Source of the DNA: Victivallales bacterium
Lineage (GTDB): Bacteria > Verrucomicrobiota > Lentisphaeria > Victivallales > UBA1829
Direction: 5' to 3'
DNA: 8,646 nt
Assembly: GCA_016285335.1 (NCBI GenBank)
Contig: JAEEQO010000127.1
Location: 1 to 8,646 of the forward strand
Part shown: one piece after another, positions 1 through 5,797 of the stretch
Position numbering within the stretch: the stretch's first letter is position 1
How the letters are laid out: each line of letters starts with the position of its first letter
Translations under genes and position numbers: made by a program
Notes under the pieces: generated by a model
Databases searched by the model: none
What the model saw: only the letters and a program-made list of their open reading frames with translations
Told to the model about the DNA's origin: nothing

Positions 1-1008
1 CCGAAGGAGACCGACGACCCCGAGTTTCCCGGTCCGTTCCGTGTGCTCTGCGATCTCGGCTACCGTTCGCAGGTCATGGAGGCCGCGCTCGCCCGCATCG
101 CCGGACACCCGGACGACACGGAGGCGCTGCTCACCATCGCCGTACTGGCGGGGGAGCTGGGCGAGCCTCTGATCGGAGCCCGCGCCTGGGACCGCATCTT
201 CGCCATCGTGAAAGCGCCTTCCCCCAGCATGTTCGCCGTCTGCGCCTCGCTCCAGATGGATGCGAAACTCTACGACGACGCCGAGCGCACCTACCGGATC
301 CTCGGGATGCAGCTCGACGTGCCCGAGGCGATCAACGCCAAGCTCGCGCAGATCGAATTCGAACGCGGCAACTACAAAAAGGCGCTTGACATCCTCCAGC
401 GATCTCCGCTCGACGCCGAACGCCTCCTGCTCGAAACCGACTGCTACATGCGCCTGCGGAACTACTCCAAGGCGCTCGAACGCATCCGCAACGCCGCACG
501 CATCACTCCCGCCCTGCTCGAGGGCCGCCGTTTCCGTCTCATCAGCGCGAACGTCGCAGACAAGGCAAATGACATGCGATACGTGGAGGAGATGCTGGCG
601 CCCCTGCTCACGAGCCGTCCCCCGGCGGGCCGCGACGACGACATCCCGGAGGCCGAGATCTACAACGACATCGGCTACATCTTCGCCGACCATAACTACA
701 AGCTGCCCGACGCCCTGCGATATCTTCAGAAAGCCGTGGAGCTCGATCCGAAGAGCGGCGCCATCGCCGACAGCTACGCGTGGGTCCTCTTCCGGCTGAA
801 CCGCTTCGAAGAAGCGAAGAGGGAGATCCTCCGCGCCATCGAACTCCTCGGCGACGACATCGACGCCACCATCACCGACCACGCCGGAGACATCTTCAAT
901 GCGCTCGGCGACCGCGAATCCGCCCGCAAATACTGGGAACAGGCGATGAGCCTGACCGGCGACGTGGACTACGACGCCATCGAACGCAAGATCGCCGGCT
1001 CGCGGTAA
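1..1008 (+). CDS. TPR-repeat protein, C-terminal part (5' end cut by window edge)
   Basis: The reading frame is open from the first base to the TAA at 1006-1008, so the true start lies outside the window; the GTG at 43 is only the first possible internal start. About 335 residues are visible, mostly helical and Ala/Leu/Arg-rich. Tetratricopeptide units are clearest towards the end. From about residue 219 (EIYNDIGYIFADHNY, DALRYLQKAVELDP) the next unit is ADSYAWVLFRLNRFEEAKREI, and the last is DHAGDIFNALGDRESARKYW. This order (an N-D/A-x-GY unit, then a DS-x-W unit, then an H-x-GD unit ending in a W-x-A helix) is known from a widespread family of exported or lipoprotein-type TPR proteins in Gram-negative bacteria. 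TPRs are protein-protein interaction scaffolds. The specific partner is unknown, and the N-terminus that would show a signal peptide or lipobox is missing. The gene is followed by a 232-bp gap and probably forms a transcription unit separate from ptsHI. Confidence 0.85.
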   Translation, partial: PKETDDPEFPGPFRVLCDLGYRSQVMEAALARIAGHPDDTEALLTIAVLAGELGEPLIGARAWDRIFAIVKAPSPSMFAVCASLQMDAKLYDDAERTYRILGMQLDVPEAINAKLAQIEFERGNYKKALDILQRSPLDAERLLLETDCYMRLRNYSKALERIRNAARITPALLEGRRFRLISANVADKANDMRYVEEMLAPLLTSRPPAGRDDDIPEAEIYNDIGYIFADHNYKLPDALRYLQKAVELDPKSGAIADSYAWVLFRLNRFEEAKREILRAIELLGDDIDATITDHAGDIFNALGDRESARKYWEQAMSLTGDVDYDAIERKIAGSR

Positions 1009-1015
1009 TATTCCC

Positions 1016-1115
1016 GCGCGTTCCCTCTTTCCCCGTCTGTCCCGCCTCTTCTCTTTTTTCCCTGTTTTCCACTCCCTTCCCGTCTGTTTTCCACTCCCGT
1101 TCCGCCCCTGTTTCC
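1016..1115 (+). terminator. pyrimidine-rich tract, possible Rho-dependent termination region
   Basis: Just after the TPR gene the plus strand becomes almost purine-free. By hand count, 1021-1110 holds 42 C, 37 T, 9 G and 2 A. I see no stable hairpin followed by a T-run that could end the upstream transcript. A C-rich, G-poor, unstructured RNA right after a stop codon is the known character of Rho loading (rut) sites, so Rho-dependent termination is a reasonable inference. It is not proven: the tract could also be neutral low-complexity DNA. Confidence 0.3.
1062..1098 (+). repeat. short tandem-like direct repeat in the intergenic region
   Basis: The 15-mer CTGTTTTCCACTCCC occurs exactly at 1062-1076 and again at 1084-1098, a 22-bp step. 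A shorter echo (CTGTTTCC) lies at 1108-1115, and a weaker CTGTCCC begins at 1037. The unit is pyrimidine-only apart from one G and one A. It looks like local slippage or duplication inside the pyrimidine tract. The unequal steps (25, 22 and 24 bp) and lack of dyad symmetry argue against an array of protein-binding sites. Confidence 0.7.
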
Positions 1116-1168
1116 GCAAAGACATTCAGATCCTTCCGAATCTTCTCGCTCTTTTTTCCGCGCACGAT

Positions 1169-1202
1169 TTGAATTAATGCCAAAACAGGTGTATCTTATT
1201 AT
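1169..1202 (+). promoter_or_regulatory. sigma70-like promoter candidate for ptsHI
   Basis: In the AT-rich stretch before ptsH, TTGAAT (1169-1174) is 17 bp from TATCTT (1192-1197). An overlapping alternative is TTAATG (1174-1179), 17 bp from the better -10 box TATTAT (1197-1202). Either would start transcription near 1204-1210, leaving a leader of about 30-35 nt that still contains the ribosome-binding site. The exact choice between the two is unresolved. Confidence 0.5.
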
Positions 1203-1215
1203 ATAGGCTTGTTGT

Positions 1216-1235
1216 TTTTGGAAAGGACAGCATCA
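1216..1235 (+). promoter_or_regulatory. ptsH ribosome-binding leader, shared with the pseudopilin gene
   Basis: The leader contains a strong Shine-Dalgarno match (GGAAAGGA, 1220-1227) 13 nt before the ATG at 1241, a rather long spacing. The surrounding 20 nt match 18 of 20 bases of the leader directly before the pseudopilin gene (5405-5424, minus strand), including the CATCA that follows the SD. The SD core is expected to recur; the flanking identity is not explained by it. Confidence 0.6.
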
Positions 1236-1240
1236 AAAAC

Positions 1241-1522
1241 ATGGATCGGACAAACATCACGAAAGACTTCGTCGTCGGCAACCCGCTCGGAATCCATGCC
1301 CGGCCCGCATCCCTCTTTGTGCAGACCGCGGCCGATTTCGATTCCGAAATCGCCGTCACGAACCTCGATTCCGGCCACACCGCGGACGGAAAGAGCGTCA
1401 TGTCCATGCTCATGCTCTCCGCTCCGCAGGGCACGCATCTCCGCGTCGGCATCACCGGCCAGGACGCCGCAGCCGCCATGGAAGCCCTTTCCAAGCTCAT
1501 CGAGGGAGGCTTCGACGAATGA
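1241..1522 (+). CDS. ptsH: phosphocarrier protein HPr
   Basis: The 93-residue product is a full-length HPr, the small cytoplasmic protein that accepts phosphate from Enzyme I and passes it to Enzyme II components. The active-site segment is GIHARPAS, with the phosphorylated histidine at His19 and the conserved Arg21-Pro22. The second signature, DGKSVMSMLML, carries Ser52, which aligns with the serine (Ser46 in Bacillus) phosphorylated by HPr kinase, so a regulatory form is possible. The ending AAAAMEALSKLIEGGF is also typical of the family. The ATG at 1241 gives the normal HPr length, and the SD lies upstream. The stop codon overlaps the ptsI start (ATGA, 1519-1522), which implies translational coupling. 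No Enzyme II or HPr kinase gene is visible in the window. Confidence 0.96.
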   Translation: MDRTNITKDFVVGNPLGIHARPASLFVQTAADFDSEIAVTNLDSGHTADGKSVMSMLMLSAPQGTHLRVGITGQDAAAAMEALSKLIEGGFDE

Positions 1523-3372
1523 ACGAAACCGCCCCCGCCGTCACCGATCCCCTCCCGGCCGGAACGGCCGCCGCACAGCCGCCGCATCCGGTCGAAAAGA
1601 AGGAAGTCCTCTTCCACGGACTCCCCGCATCCCCCGGCATCTGCCGCGGACGCGTGCTCGTCTTTGGTGCGGCGCATACCGATTTCGACGAGATCGACCA
1701 GATTCCGATCGAGCCTTCCGAAGCGGACGCCGAAGTGGAGCATTTCCTGACCGCCGTCGAGAAGACGAAGAACGAGATCAGGGCGCTTCAGGACAAGATG
1801 CAGAAGACCATCGAGAAGCGCGACGCCAAGATCTTCGACGCCCATCTCCTGCTGGTCGAGGACAAGCTTCTGCACAAGGAAGTCATTTCCCGCATCCGCA
1901 CCCAGCTCTGCAGCGCGCAGTCCGCGTTCCTGCTCACCATCCAGAAGTACATCAAGGCGATCTCCGGCGCGAACGACACTTATCTGACCGAACGCGCCGG
2001 CGACATCCGCGACATCGCCAGCCGCGTGATCCGCAATCTCAACGGCGACCGCGACGCCGGCCCCACGCTCGACCATCTCCCCGAAAACACCGTCATCATC
2101 GCCCACGATCTGACACCGTCCGACACAGCCATGCTCGACCGCCGGAACATCCTCGGATTCGCGATCGAGACCGGCAGCCGCACCTGCCACACATCCATCC
2201 TGGCGCGGTCCCTGCGCATCCCCGCCGTCGTCGGCATGCGGAACATTGCGGGCAAGTTCGCGAACGGCGACGAGGTGATCGTGGACGGCTTCCTCGGCAT
2301 GGTCATCCGCAACCCCAGCAAAGAGACGCTGGCGTTCTACAGGGAGAAGATCAGCCGCAAGGACGAACTCTACAACCTCCTGCTGAAGGAAAGCTCCCGC
2401 GCCGCCGAGACCACCGACGGCTACCGCGTGAAGCTCTGCGCCAACATCGAGGGCGCGGACGACCTCGACCAGGTCTTCCGCTGCGGAGCCGAGGGCATCG
2501 GCCTCTTCCGCACCGAATACCTCTTCATGAACACCCCTGTCCCGCCCGACGAGGAGACGCAGTACAACATCTACTCCAAGCTGCTTCAGGCAATGCGCGG
2601 CCGCGCGGTCACGATCCGCACCGTCGACCTCGGCGGCGACAAGCTCGACTACGCCTTTGCCTCCGCCATCCGCGAACCGAACCCGTTCCTCGGGCTCCGC
2701 GCCATCCGCCTCTGCCACGAGAAGCCGCAGATCATCCGCACACAGCTCCGCGCGCTTCTCCGCGCCGGCGTCTTCGGCGACCTCCGCATCATGTTCCCGA
2801 TGGTCTCCTCGCTCTCCGAGATCGAGGAACTCCTGTCCATTCGCGACGAGGTCATGGACGAGCTGAAAAGTGCAAACATCCCGTTCGACCCGAAGGTCAA
2901 GATCGGCGCAATGATCGAGATCCCGTCCGCATGCCTGATCGCCGACGCCCTCGCCGCGAAGGTCGATTTCTTCAGCATCGGGTCCAACGACCTGGTGCAG
3001 TACACGCTCGCCGTCGACCGCCTCAACGAACGCGTCGCCTACCTCTACCGCCCCAGCCACCCGGCAGTCATGGAGCTGATCCGCCTCACGGTCGCGGCCG
3101 CGAAGAAGCACCGCATCCCCGTCTGCGTCTGCGGCGAGATCGCCGCCGATCCGCGGTTCACCCCGATTCTGCTCGGGCTCGGTGTTCTGGAGCTCAGCAT
3201 GAGCCCGAACGCCATCGCGGAGGTCCGCGGCGTCATCCGCAAGACATCCATGCTGGAATCCGAGCGAATCGCGAAAGTCGCGCTCACGGCATCCGATCCG
3301 GAGGACGTCATGGACCTCGCGAAAGAGCACATCCAGACCGTTGCCCCGGACATCGCGTCCATCTTCGGCTGA
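1519..3372 (+). CDS. ptsI: PTS Enzyme I (phosphoenolpyruvate-protein phosphotransferase)
   Basis: The 617-residue cytoplasmic enzyme transfers phosphate from PEP to a histidine on itself and then to HPr. Order of parts: an Ala/Pro-rich N-terminal extension (about 1-30); an HPr-binding helical domain starting at FHGLPASPGICRG (about 33-155); the swivelling phosphohistidine domain with GSRTCHTSILARS (His224); and a PEP-binding barrel (about 280-610). The barrel carries GLFRTEYLF (Arg331), IRTVDLGGDK (Arg367), GAMIEIPSA, the metal-site region GSNDLVQYTLAVDR, and the catalytic VCVCGE (Cys538). These correspond to E. coli His189, Arg296, Arg332 and Cys502, an offset of about 35 that fits the extension. 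The ATG overlaps the ptsH stop, and GAGGGAGG (1502-1509) gives a well-spaced SD, so the long N-terminus is probably real. Family size is usually about 570-590 residues. The residue before the active histidine is Cys, where Ser is more common. Confidence 0.96.
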   Translation: MNETAPAVTDPLPAGTAAAQPPHPVEKKEVLFHGLPASPGICRGRVLVFGAAHTDFDEIDQIPIEPSEADAEVEHFLTAVEKTKNEIRALQDKMQKTIEKRDAKIFDAHLLLVEDKLLHKEVISRIRTQLCSAQSAFLLTIQKYIKAISGANDTYLTERAGDIRDIASRVIRNLNGDRDAGPTLDHLPENTVIIAHDLTPSDTAMLDRRNILGFAIETGSRTCHTSILARSLRIPAVVGMRNIAGKFANGDEVIVDGFLGMVIRNPSKETLAFYREKISRKDELYNLLLKESSRAAETTDGYRVKLCANIEGADDLDQVFRCGAEGIGLFRTEYLFMNTPVPPDEETQYNIYSKLLQAMRGRAVTIRTVDLGGDKLDYAFASAIREPNPFLGLRAIRLCHEKPQIIRTQLRALLRAGVFGDLRIMFPMVSSLSEIEELLSIRDEVMDELKSANIPFDPKVKIGAMIEIPSACLIADALAAKVDFFSIGSNDLVQYTLAVDRLNERVAYLYRPSHPAVMELIRLTVAAAKKHRIPVCVCGEIAADPRFTPILLGLGVLELSMSPNAIAEVRGVIRKTSMLESERIAKVALTASDPEDVMDLAKEHIQTVAPDIASIFG

Positions 3373-3427
3373 CGCCGCCGCCTGTTCGAAAATGCGCCCG
3401 AAGACGTTCCCGGAAAGTTGATTGATC

Positions 3428-4318
3428 ATGCCCTCCCTTCCCGCCTGGCTCCTGCCCGTCCTCGGGTCCGCGTTCGCGCTCGGCTTCTACGACCTCTGCA
3501 AGAAGCACGCCGTAGACAAAAACTCCGTCATGCACGTGCTCTTCTACGCCACGCTCTGCGGCTCGGCGTTCTACATCCTCGCCACGTTCCTCTGGACCGG
3601 CTCCCTCGCCGATGCCCGCTGCTCCGAACGCGATTTCGCCCTGATCGTGCTCAAATCCCTGCTCGTGTCGTCCAGCTGGACCTGCGTCTACTACGCCATG
3701 CGCGACCTGCCGATCTCCATCGCCGCGCCCATCCGCGCCAGCAGCCCCGTCTGGACCTTCCTCGGCGGCCTGTTTCTCTTCCATGAGATCCCGAATCTGC
3801 CGCAGGGGATCGCCATGATCCTCATCTTCGCGGGATATTACCTCTTTTCCGTCTTCGGCAAGCTCGAAGGCATCTCGTTCCGCCACACCCGCGCGATGCA
3901 CCTGATCCTGCTCGGCACCCTCCTCGGCGCGGGGTCCGCGCTCTATGACAAATACCTTCTGAACACCCTCGGGATCCCGCACCGCACCGTGCAGTTCTGG
4001 TTCTCCGCCGACCTCGTCGTGATCCTCGGCGCGGGCTGTCTGGTCCGCACTCTCTGCTTCGGGAAGAAGCACAAATTCATCTGGCGCTGGACCATCCCGC
4101 TTACGGGCATCCTGCTCATCGCGGCCGACTTTCTGTACTTCTACGCCCTGAATCTGCCGGACATCCGCATCTCCCTCGTTTCGCTGGTCCGCCGCTGCAG
4201 CTGCATCGTCTCGTTCACCGCGGGCGCGTGGTATTTCCGCGACGTCCACGTGAAGAAGAAAGCCTGCGCCCTGGCGCTGATCCTGCTTGGCGTCGTCATC
4301 CTCGCCCTCGCGAAGTGA
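3428..4318 (+). CDS. EamA/DMT-superfamily ten-helix membrane transporter
   Basis: The 296-residue protein has ten hydrophobic segments at about 8-22, 35-56, 70-91, 96-118, 124-144, 156-178, 187-212, 220-241, 247-269 and 278-296. They form two five-helix halves, as in the drug/metabolite transporter superfamily. EamA-like features are PISIAAPIRASSPVWTFLGGLFLFHE in the first half and the closing WYFRDVHVKKK followed by a final helix, both resembling the ends of EamA repeats. Members are inner-membrane carriers for small metabolites; the substrate cannot be read from sequence. I prefer the ATG at 3428 because GGAAAG (3412-3417) lies 10 nt upstream; the TTG at 3422 would be only 4 nt away. The gene begins 55 bp after ptsI with no terminator between them, so co-transcription with ptsHI is likely. 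A functional link to the PTS is not established. Confidence 0.85.
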   Translation: MPSLPAWLLPVLGSAFALGFYDLCKKHAVDKNSVMHVLFYATLCGSAFYILATFLWTGSLADARCSERDFALIVLKSLLVSSSWTCVYYAMRDLPISIAAPIRASSPVWTFLGGLFLFHEIPNLPQGIAMILIFAGYYLFSVFGKLEGISFRHTRAMHLILLGTLLGAGSALYDKYLLNTLGIPHRTVQFWFSADLVVILGAGCLVRTLCFGKKHKFIWRWTIPLTGILLIAADFLYFYALNLPDIRISLVSLVRRCSCIVSFTAGAWYFRDVHVKKKACALALILLGVVILALAK

Positions 4319-4547
4319 TCCGCGGTCCCGCCCTTTTACCCGTCAAAGGTCTGCTTGACTATTCCCCGTTCTTTATTGAATGCTTCGAAAAAAGGGCATC
4401 TTGTCTTTGTTAATACAGCTTTCTTCCGTCAAAAAACAAATCAGGGCGCAAAAAAACTCCGGCGGGCTTTTTGAGGAGCACGCCGGAGCGGGATTTCTTT
4501 GACTTGGCCTGCTCAGGAGCGGGCCGCTGTTCGTGACGGAGAACGGA
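4319..4547. other. convergent intergenic region without a credible gene
   Basis: This gap lies between the transporter (+) and pseudopilin (-) stop codons. Apart from the hairpin at 4450-4488 I see no gene. The stretch 4361-4456 is AT-richer than its surroundings. A TTGACT at 4355-4360 looks like a -35 box but has no acceptable -10 at 16-18 bp. Weak ATGC/GCAT arms (4380-4383 and 4396-4399) do not make a convincing terminator for the transporter. Confidence 0.6.
4450..4488 (-). terminator. intrinsic terminator of the pseudopilin gene, possibly bidirectional
   Basis: Arms CTCCGGCG (4457-4464) and CGCCGGAG (4481-4488) form a perfect 8-bp GC-rich stem with a 16-nt loop; GCT/AGC inside the loop could add 3 bp. 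On the minus strand the stem is followed directly by seven T (complement of A4450-4456), a canonical intrinsic terminator 59 bp after the pseudopilin stop. On the plus strand the stem is followed by the weaker GCGGGATTTCTTT, so it may also end the ptsHI-transporter transcript less efficiently. Confidence 0.85.
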
Positions 4548-5405
4548 TTATTCGTCCTCGCCCCACAGACGCTGGTTCCAGGTCCAGTATCCGGAAGGTT
4601 CGCGGTTTTCGACCTTGGACACCTTCGTGTTGATGGTCTGCTCGGGACGGAGATTTCCGGCATGGCCGTCGATGAAGGAGTAGTTCCAGGATTTGCTCAC
4701 GTGCCACGGAATGGTTTCACCGCTGCCGCTGTTGAATTCGGGAGCGAGCTGCCCCTGGTCCCAGTGGTGGCAGATGCTGCCGGGCTTGAAGCTGTAGGAC
4801 GGGTGGCTCTGCGTACTGTAGATGCGTCCGGGGGGCTGGGAGCTGCTGCCGCCGCGCTTGTTCCAGGAGGTGTCGCAGACGTAGATCATCTGGGACGGGA
4901 TTTTGAACTTGGTGGTCTTCAGGACCGGGCCGTTCGGGATGCTGGCGGCGTTGGCGCTGCTCTTCATGTTACGCACGGCGGAACGGTTGATGGCATAGGA
5001 GAGCTTCGGCATGTCGCTGCTGGAATCGCCGAGCGAAAGGGTATCCGCGTCGGCGGGGCACTCGAACAGGTGGCTGCTCTTCACGGGCTTCAGCCATTTG
5101 TCCTTGTCTCTCGTGTAGTTGTCGTACGGCATTTCGGCCGCGCCGCCGATCTGGTTCCAGATGATGGCGGTCCAGATGTTGACGCCGTCGCCCCACGCGA
5201 TCGGGGTCACGAATCCGTTGAACGTAGCGGCGTACAGGTGGTTCGACTGCGCGAACTGCTTGCAGTTCGAGGTGCACTGCGCCATTTTCGCCGTGCGGCG
5301 GGCGCTCATAAGCGCGGGCAGGAGCATGGCGGCCAGGATCGCGATGATCGCGATCACGATCAGCAGTTCGATCAGGGTGAATTGTTTGGAGCAACGGGAT
5401 TTCAT
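4548..5405 (-). CDS. type IV/type II pseudopilin-like protein with H-Xn-DG motif
   Basis: The 285-residue protein starts with a short basic leader (MKSRCSKQ), then F9-T-L-I-E13 and a hydrophobic helix to about residue 32, the N-terminal methylation/cleavage signal of type IV pilins and type II secretion pseudopilins. Prepilin peptidase would cut before Phe9; Glu13 is the conserved +5 glutamate. The residue before the cut is Gln, not the canonical Gly. The globular part resembles the large pseudopilin families of Lentisphaerae and Planctomycetes: CTSNCKQF (44-51), [19 protein letters not shown], and near the end H235 with D246-G247 ([13 protein letters not shown]). Spacing is H-X10-DG, one longer than the H-X9-DG model. 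There are five mature cysteines. The ATG at 5405 is chosen because AAAGGA (5413-5418) lies 7 nt upstream and it gives the normal short leader; extending to 5477 adds 24 residues before the leader. It is probably inserted in the inner membrane or assembled into a short fibre. The gene is divergent from GH115. Precise role unknown. Confidence 0.9.
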   Translation of the reverse strand: MKSRCSKQFTLIELLIVIAIIAILAAMLLPALMSARRTAKMAQCTSNCKQFAQSNHLYAATFNGFVTPIAWGDGVNIWTAIIWNQIGGAAEMPYDNYTRDKDKWLKPVKSSHLFECPADADTLSLGDSSSDMPKLSYAINRSAVRNMKSSANAASIPNGPVLKTTKFKIPSQMIYVCDTSWNKRGGSSSQPPGRIYSTQSHPSYSFKPGSICHHWDQGQLAPEFNSGSGETIPWHVSKSWNYSFIDGHAGNLRPEQTINTKVSKVENREPSGYWTWNQRLWGEDE

Positions 5406-5424
5406 GATGCCGTCCTTTCGAAAA
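5405..5424 (-). promoter_or_regulatory. pseudopilin ribosome-binding leader, near-copy of the ptsH leader
   Basis: Read on the minus strand, TTTTCGAAAGGACGGCATCA runs into the ATG, its last A being the start-codon A. AAAGGA is the Shine-Dalgarno element with 7-nt spacing, and this decides the start. It differs at two of 20 positions from 1216-1235 before ptsH, although the distance to the start codon differs between the two genes. Confidence 0.7.
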
Positions 5425-5475
5425 GGGTTATGTGATGTTTGTGAAAATGCGTTCCGAACCGGAAAACGCGCACGC

Positions 5476-5495
5476 ATCCGCCGTTTGAGGCGGAT
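5476..5495 (-). promoter_or_regulatory. hairpin in the 5' leader of the pseudopilin mRNA
   Basis: Arms ATCCGCC (5476-5482) and GGCGGAT (5489-5495) form a perfect 7-bp stem with a 6-nt loop. It lies between the predicted transcription start (near 5517) and the start codon, about 70 nt upstream of the ATG. No long T-run follows on the minus strand (only GCGTTTT further on), so it is not a clear terminator. It could stabilise the mRNA, bind a protein as a dyad, or be without function. Confidence 0.5.
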
Positions 5496-5523
5496 TCATA
5501 CGGTTCTCTCGATTGTTTGCACT

Positions 5524-5552
5524 AATATAATGTTCGTTTCCGAATATTTCAA
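5524..5552 (-). promoter_or_regulatory. sigma70-like promoter of the pseudopilin gene
   Basis: On the minus strand TTGAAA (5552-5547) and TATATT (5529-5524) are separated by exactly 17 bp, each matching five of six consensus bases. Transcription would start near 5517 and leave a leader of about 112 nt. The surroundings are the most AT-rich part of the divergent region. Confidence 0.75.
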
Positions 5553-5687
5553 GCCCTTTTCAGAGTTTTTTAACGTAAAATCCCATTTTTTCTAAAATAC
5601 TTTCCCGCGCAAATACCACATCGCCCCGTGCCGTACGTTCTCCACCTCGCATTTGAACATTTTTTTGCGGAAAACCCCGCCGCCATC
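5553..5687. other. centre of the divergent intergenic region
   Basis: This stretch separates the two divergent promoters. It is AT-rich to about 5600 and contains several T-runs (5586-5592, 5660-5666). I see no convincing dyad, operator or RNA gene. Small open frames here have no ribosome-binding site and no recognisable protein character. Regulator binding for either gene would be expected in or beside it, but I cannot point to a site. Confidence 0.5.
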
Positions 5688-5716
5688 TTGACTTTGCCGT
5701 CCCCTCGTGCTAAAGT
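5688..5716 (+). promoter_or_regulatory. sigma70-like promoter of the GH115 gene
   Basis: TTGACT (5688-5693) is followed after exactly 17 bp by TAAAGT (5711-5716), matching five and four of six consensus positions. Transcription would start near 5723, giving a leader of about 75 nt before the ATG at 5798. Confidence 0.7.
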
Positions 5717-5783
5717 AAAGGGAAAACGCAACCGTATCTTCACCCCGTTTGAGCGTACCGCGAACAGGCGCAAGCTCAAAAAC

Positions 5784-5789
5784 AAGGAG
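5784..5789 (+). promoter_or_regulatory. ribosome-binding site of the GH115 gene
   Basis: AAGGAG lies 8 nt before the ATG at 5798. This is ideal spacing and fixes the start immediately before a good signal peptide. Confidence 0.85.
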
Positions 5790-5797
5790 TCCTCCCC

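Noticed and set aside
1209..3425. 738-residue open frame on the plus strand
   Set aside because: It is a frame-shifted shadow of ptsHI, dominated by Arg/Pro/His runs and lacking any family motif.
1174..3429. 751-residue open frame on the minus strand opposite ptsHI
   Set aside because: It is fully antisense to ptsH-ptsI, whose products have intact family motifs. Its product is a Gly/Val/Asp/Glu/Arg-rich string without recognisable domains, as expected from antisense of GC-rich coding DNA.
3308..4249. 313-residue minus-strand frame opposite the transporter
   Set aside because: It is an acidic/glycine-rich antisense translation; the plus-strand frame has ten clear membrane helices and an SD.
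4355..4383. TTGACT as a promoter between the convergent genes
   Set aside because: No acceptable -10 hexamer lies at 16-18 bp and no plus-strand gene follows.
4533..5435. 300-residue plus-strand frame opposite the pseudopilin
   Set aside because: The minus strand encodes the FTLIELL pilin signal, an SD and a matching terminator; the plus frame has none of these.
5406..5477. 24-residue upstream extension of the pseudopilin
   Set aside because: It would place residues in front of the usual short prepilin leader, its start codon lies within the leader hairpin, and the ATG at 5405 has a perfectly spaced SD.
5570..5785. Small open frames in the divergent intergenic region
   Set aside because: They lack ribosome-binding sites, overlap the GH115 promoter and leader, and their products have no recognisable protein character.
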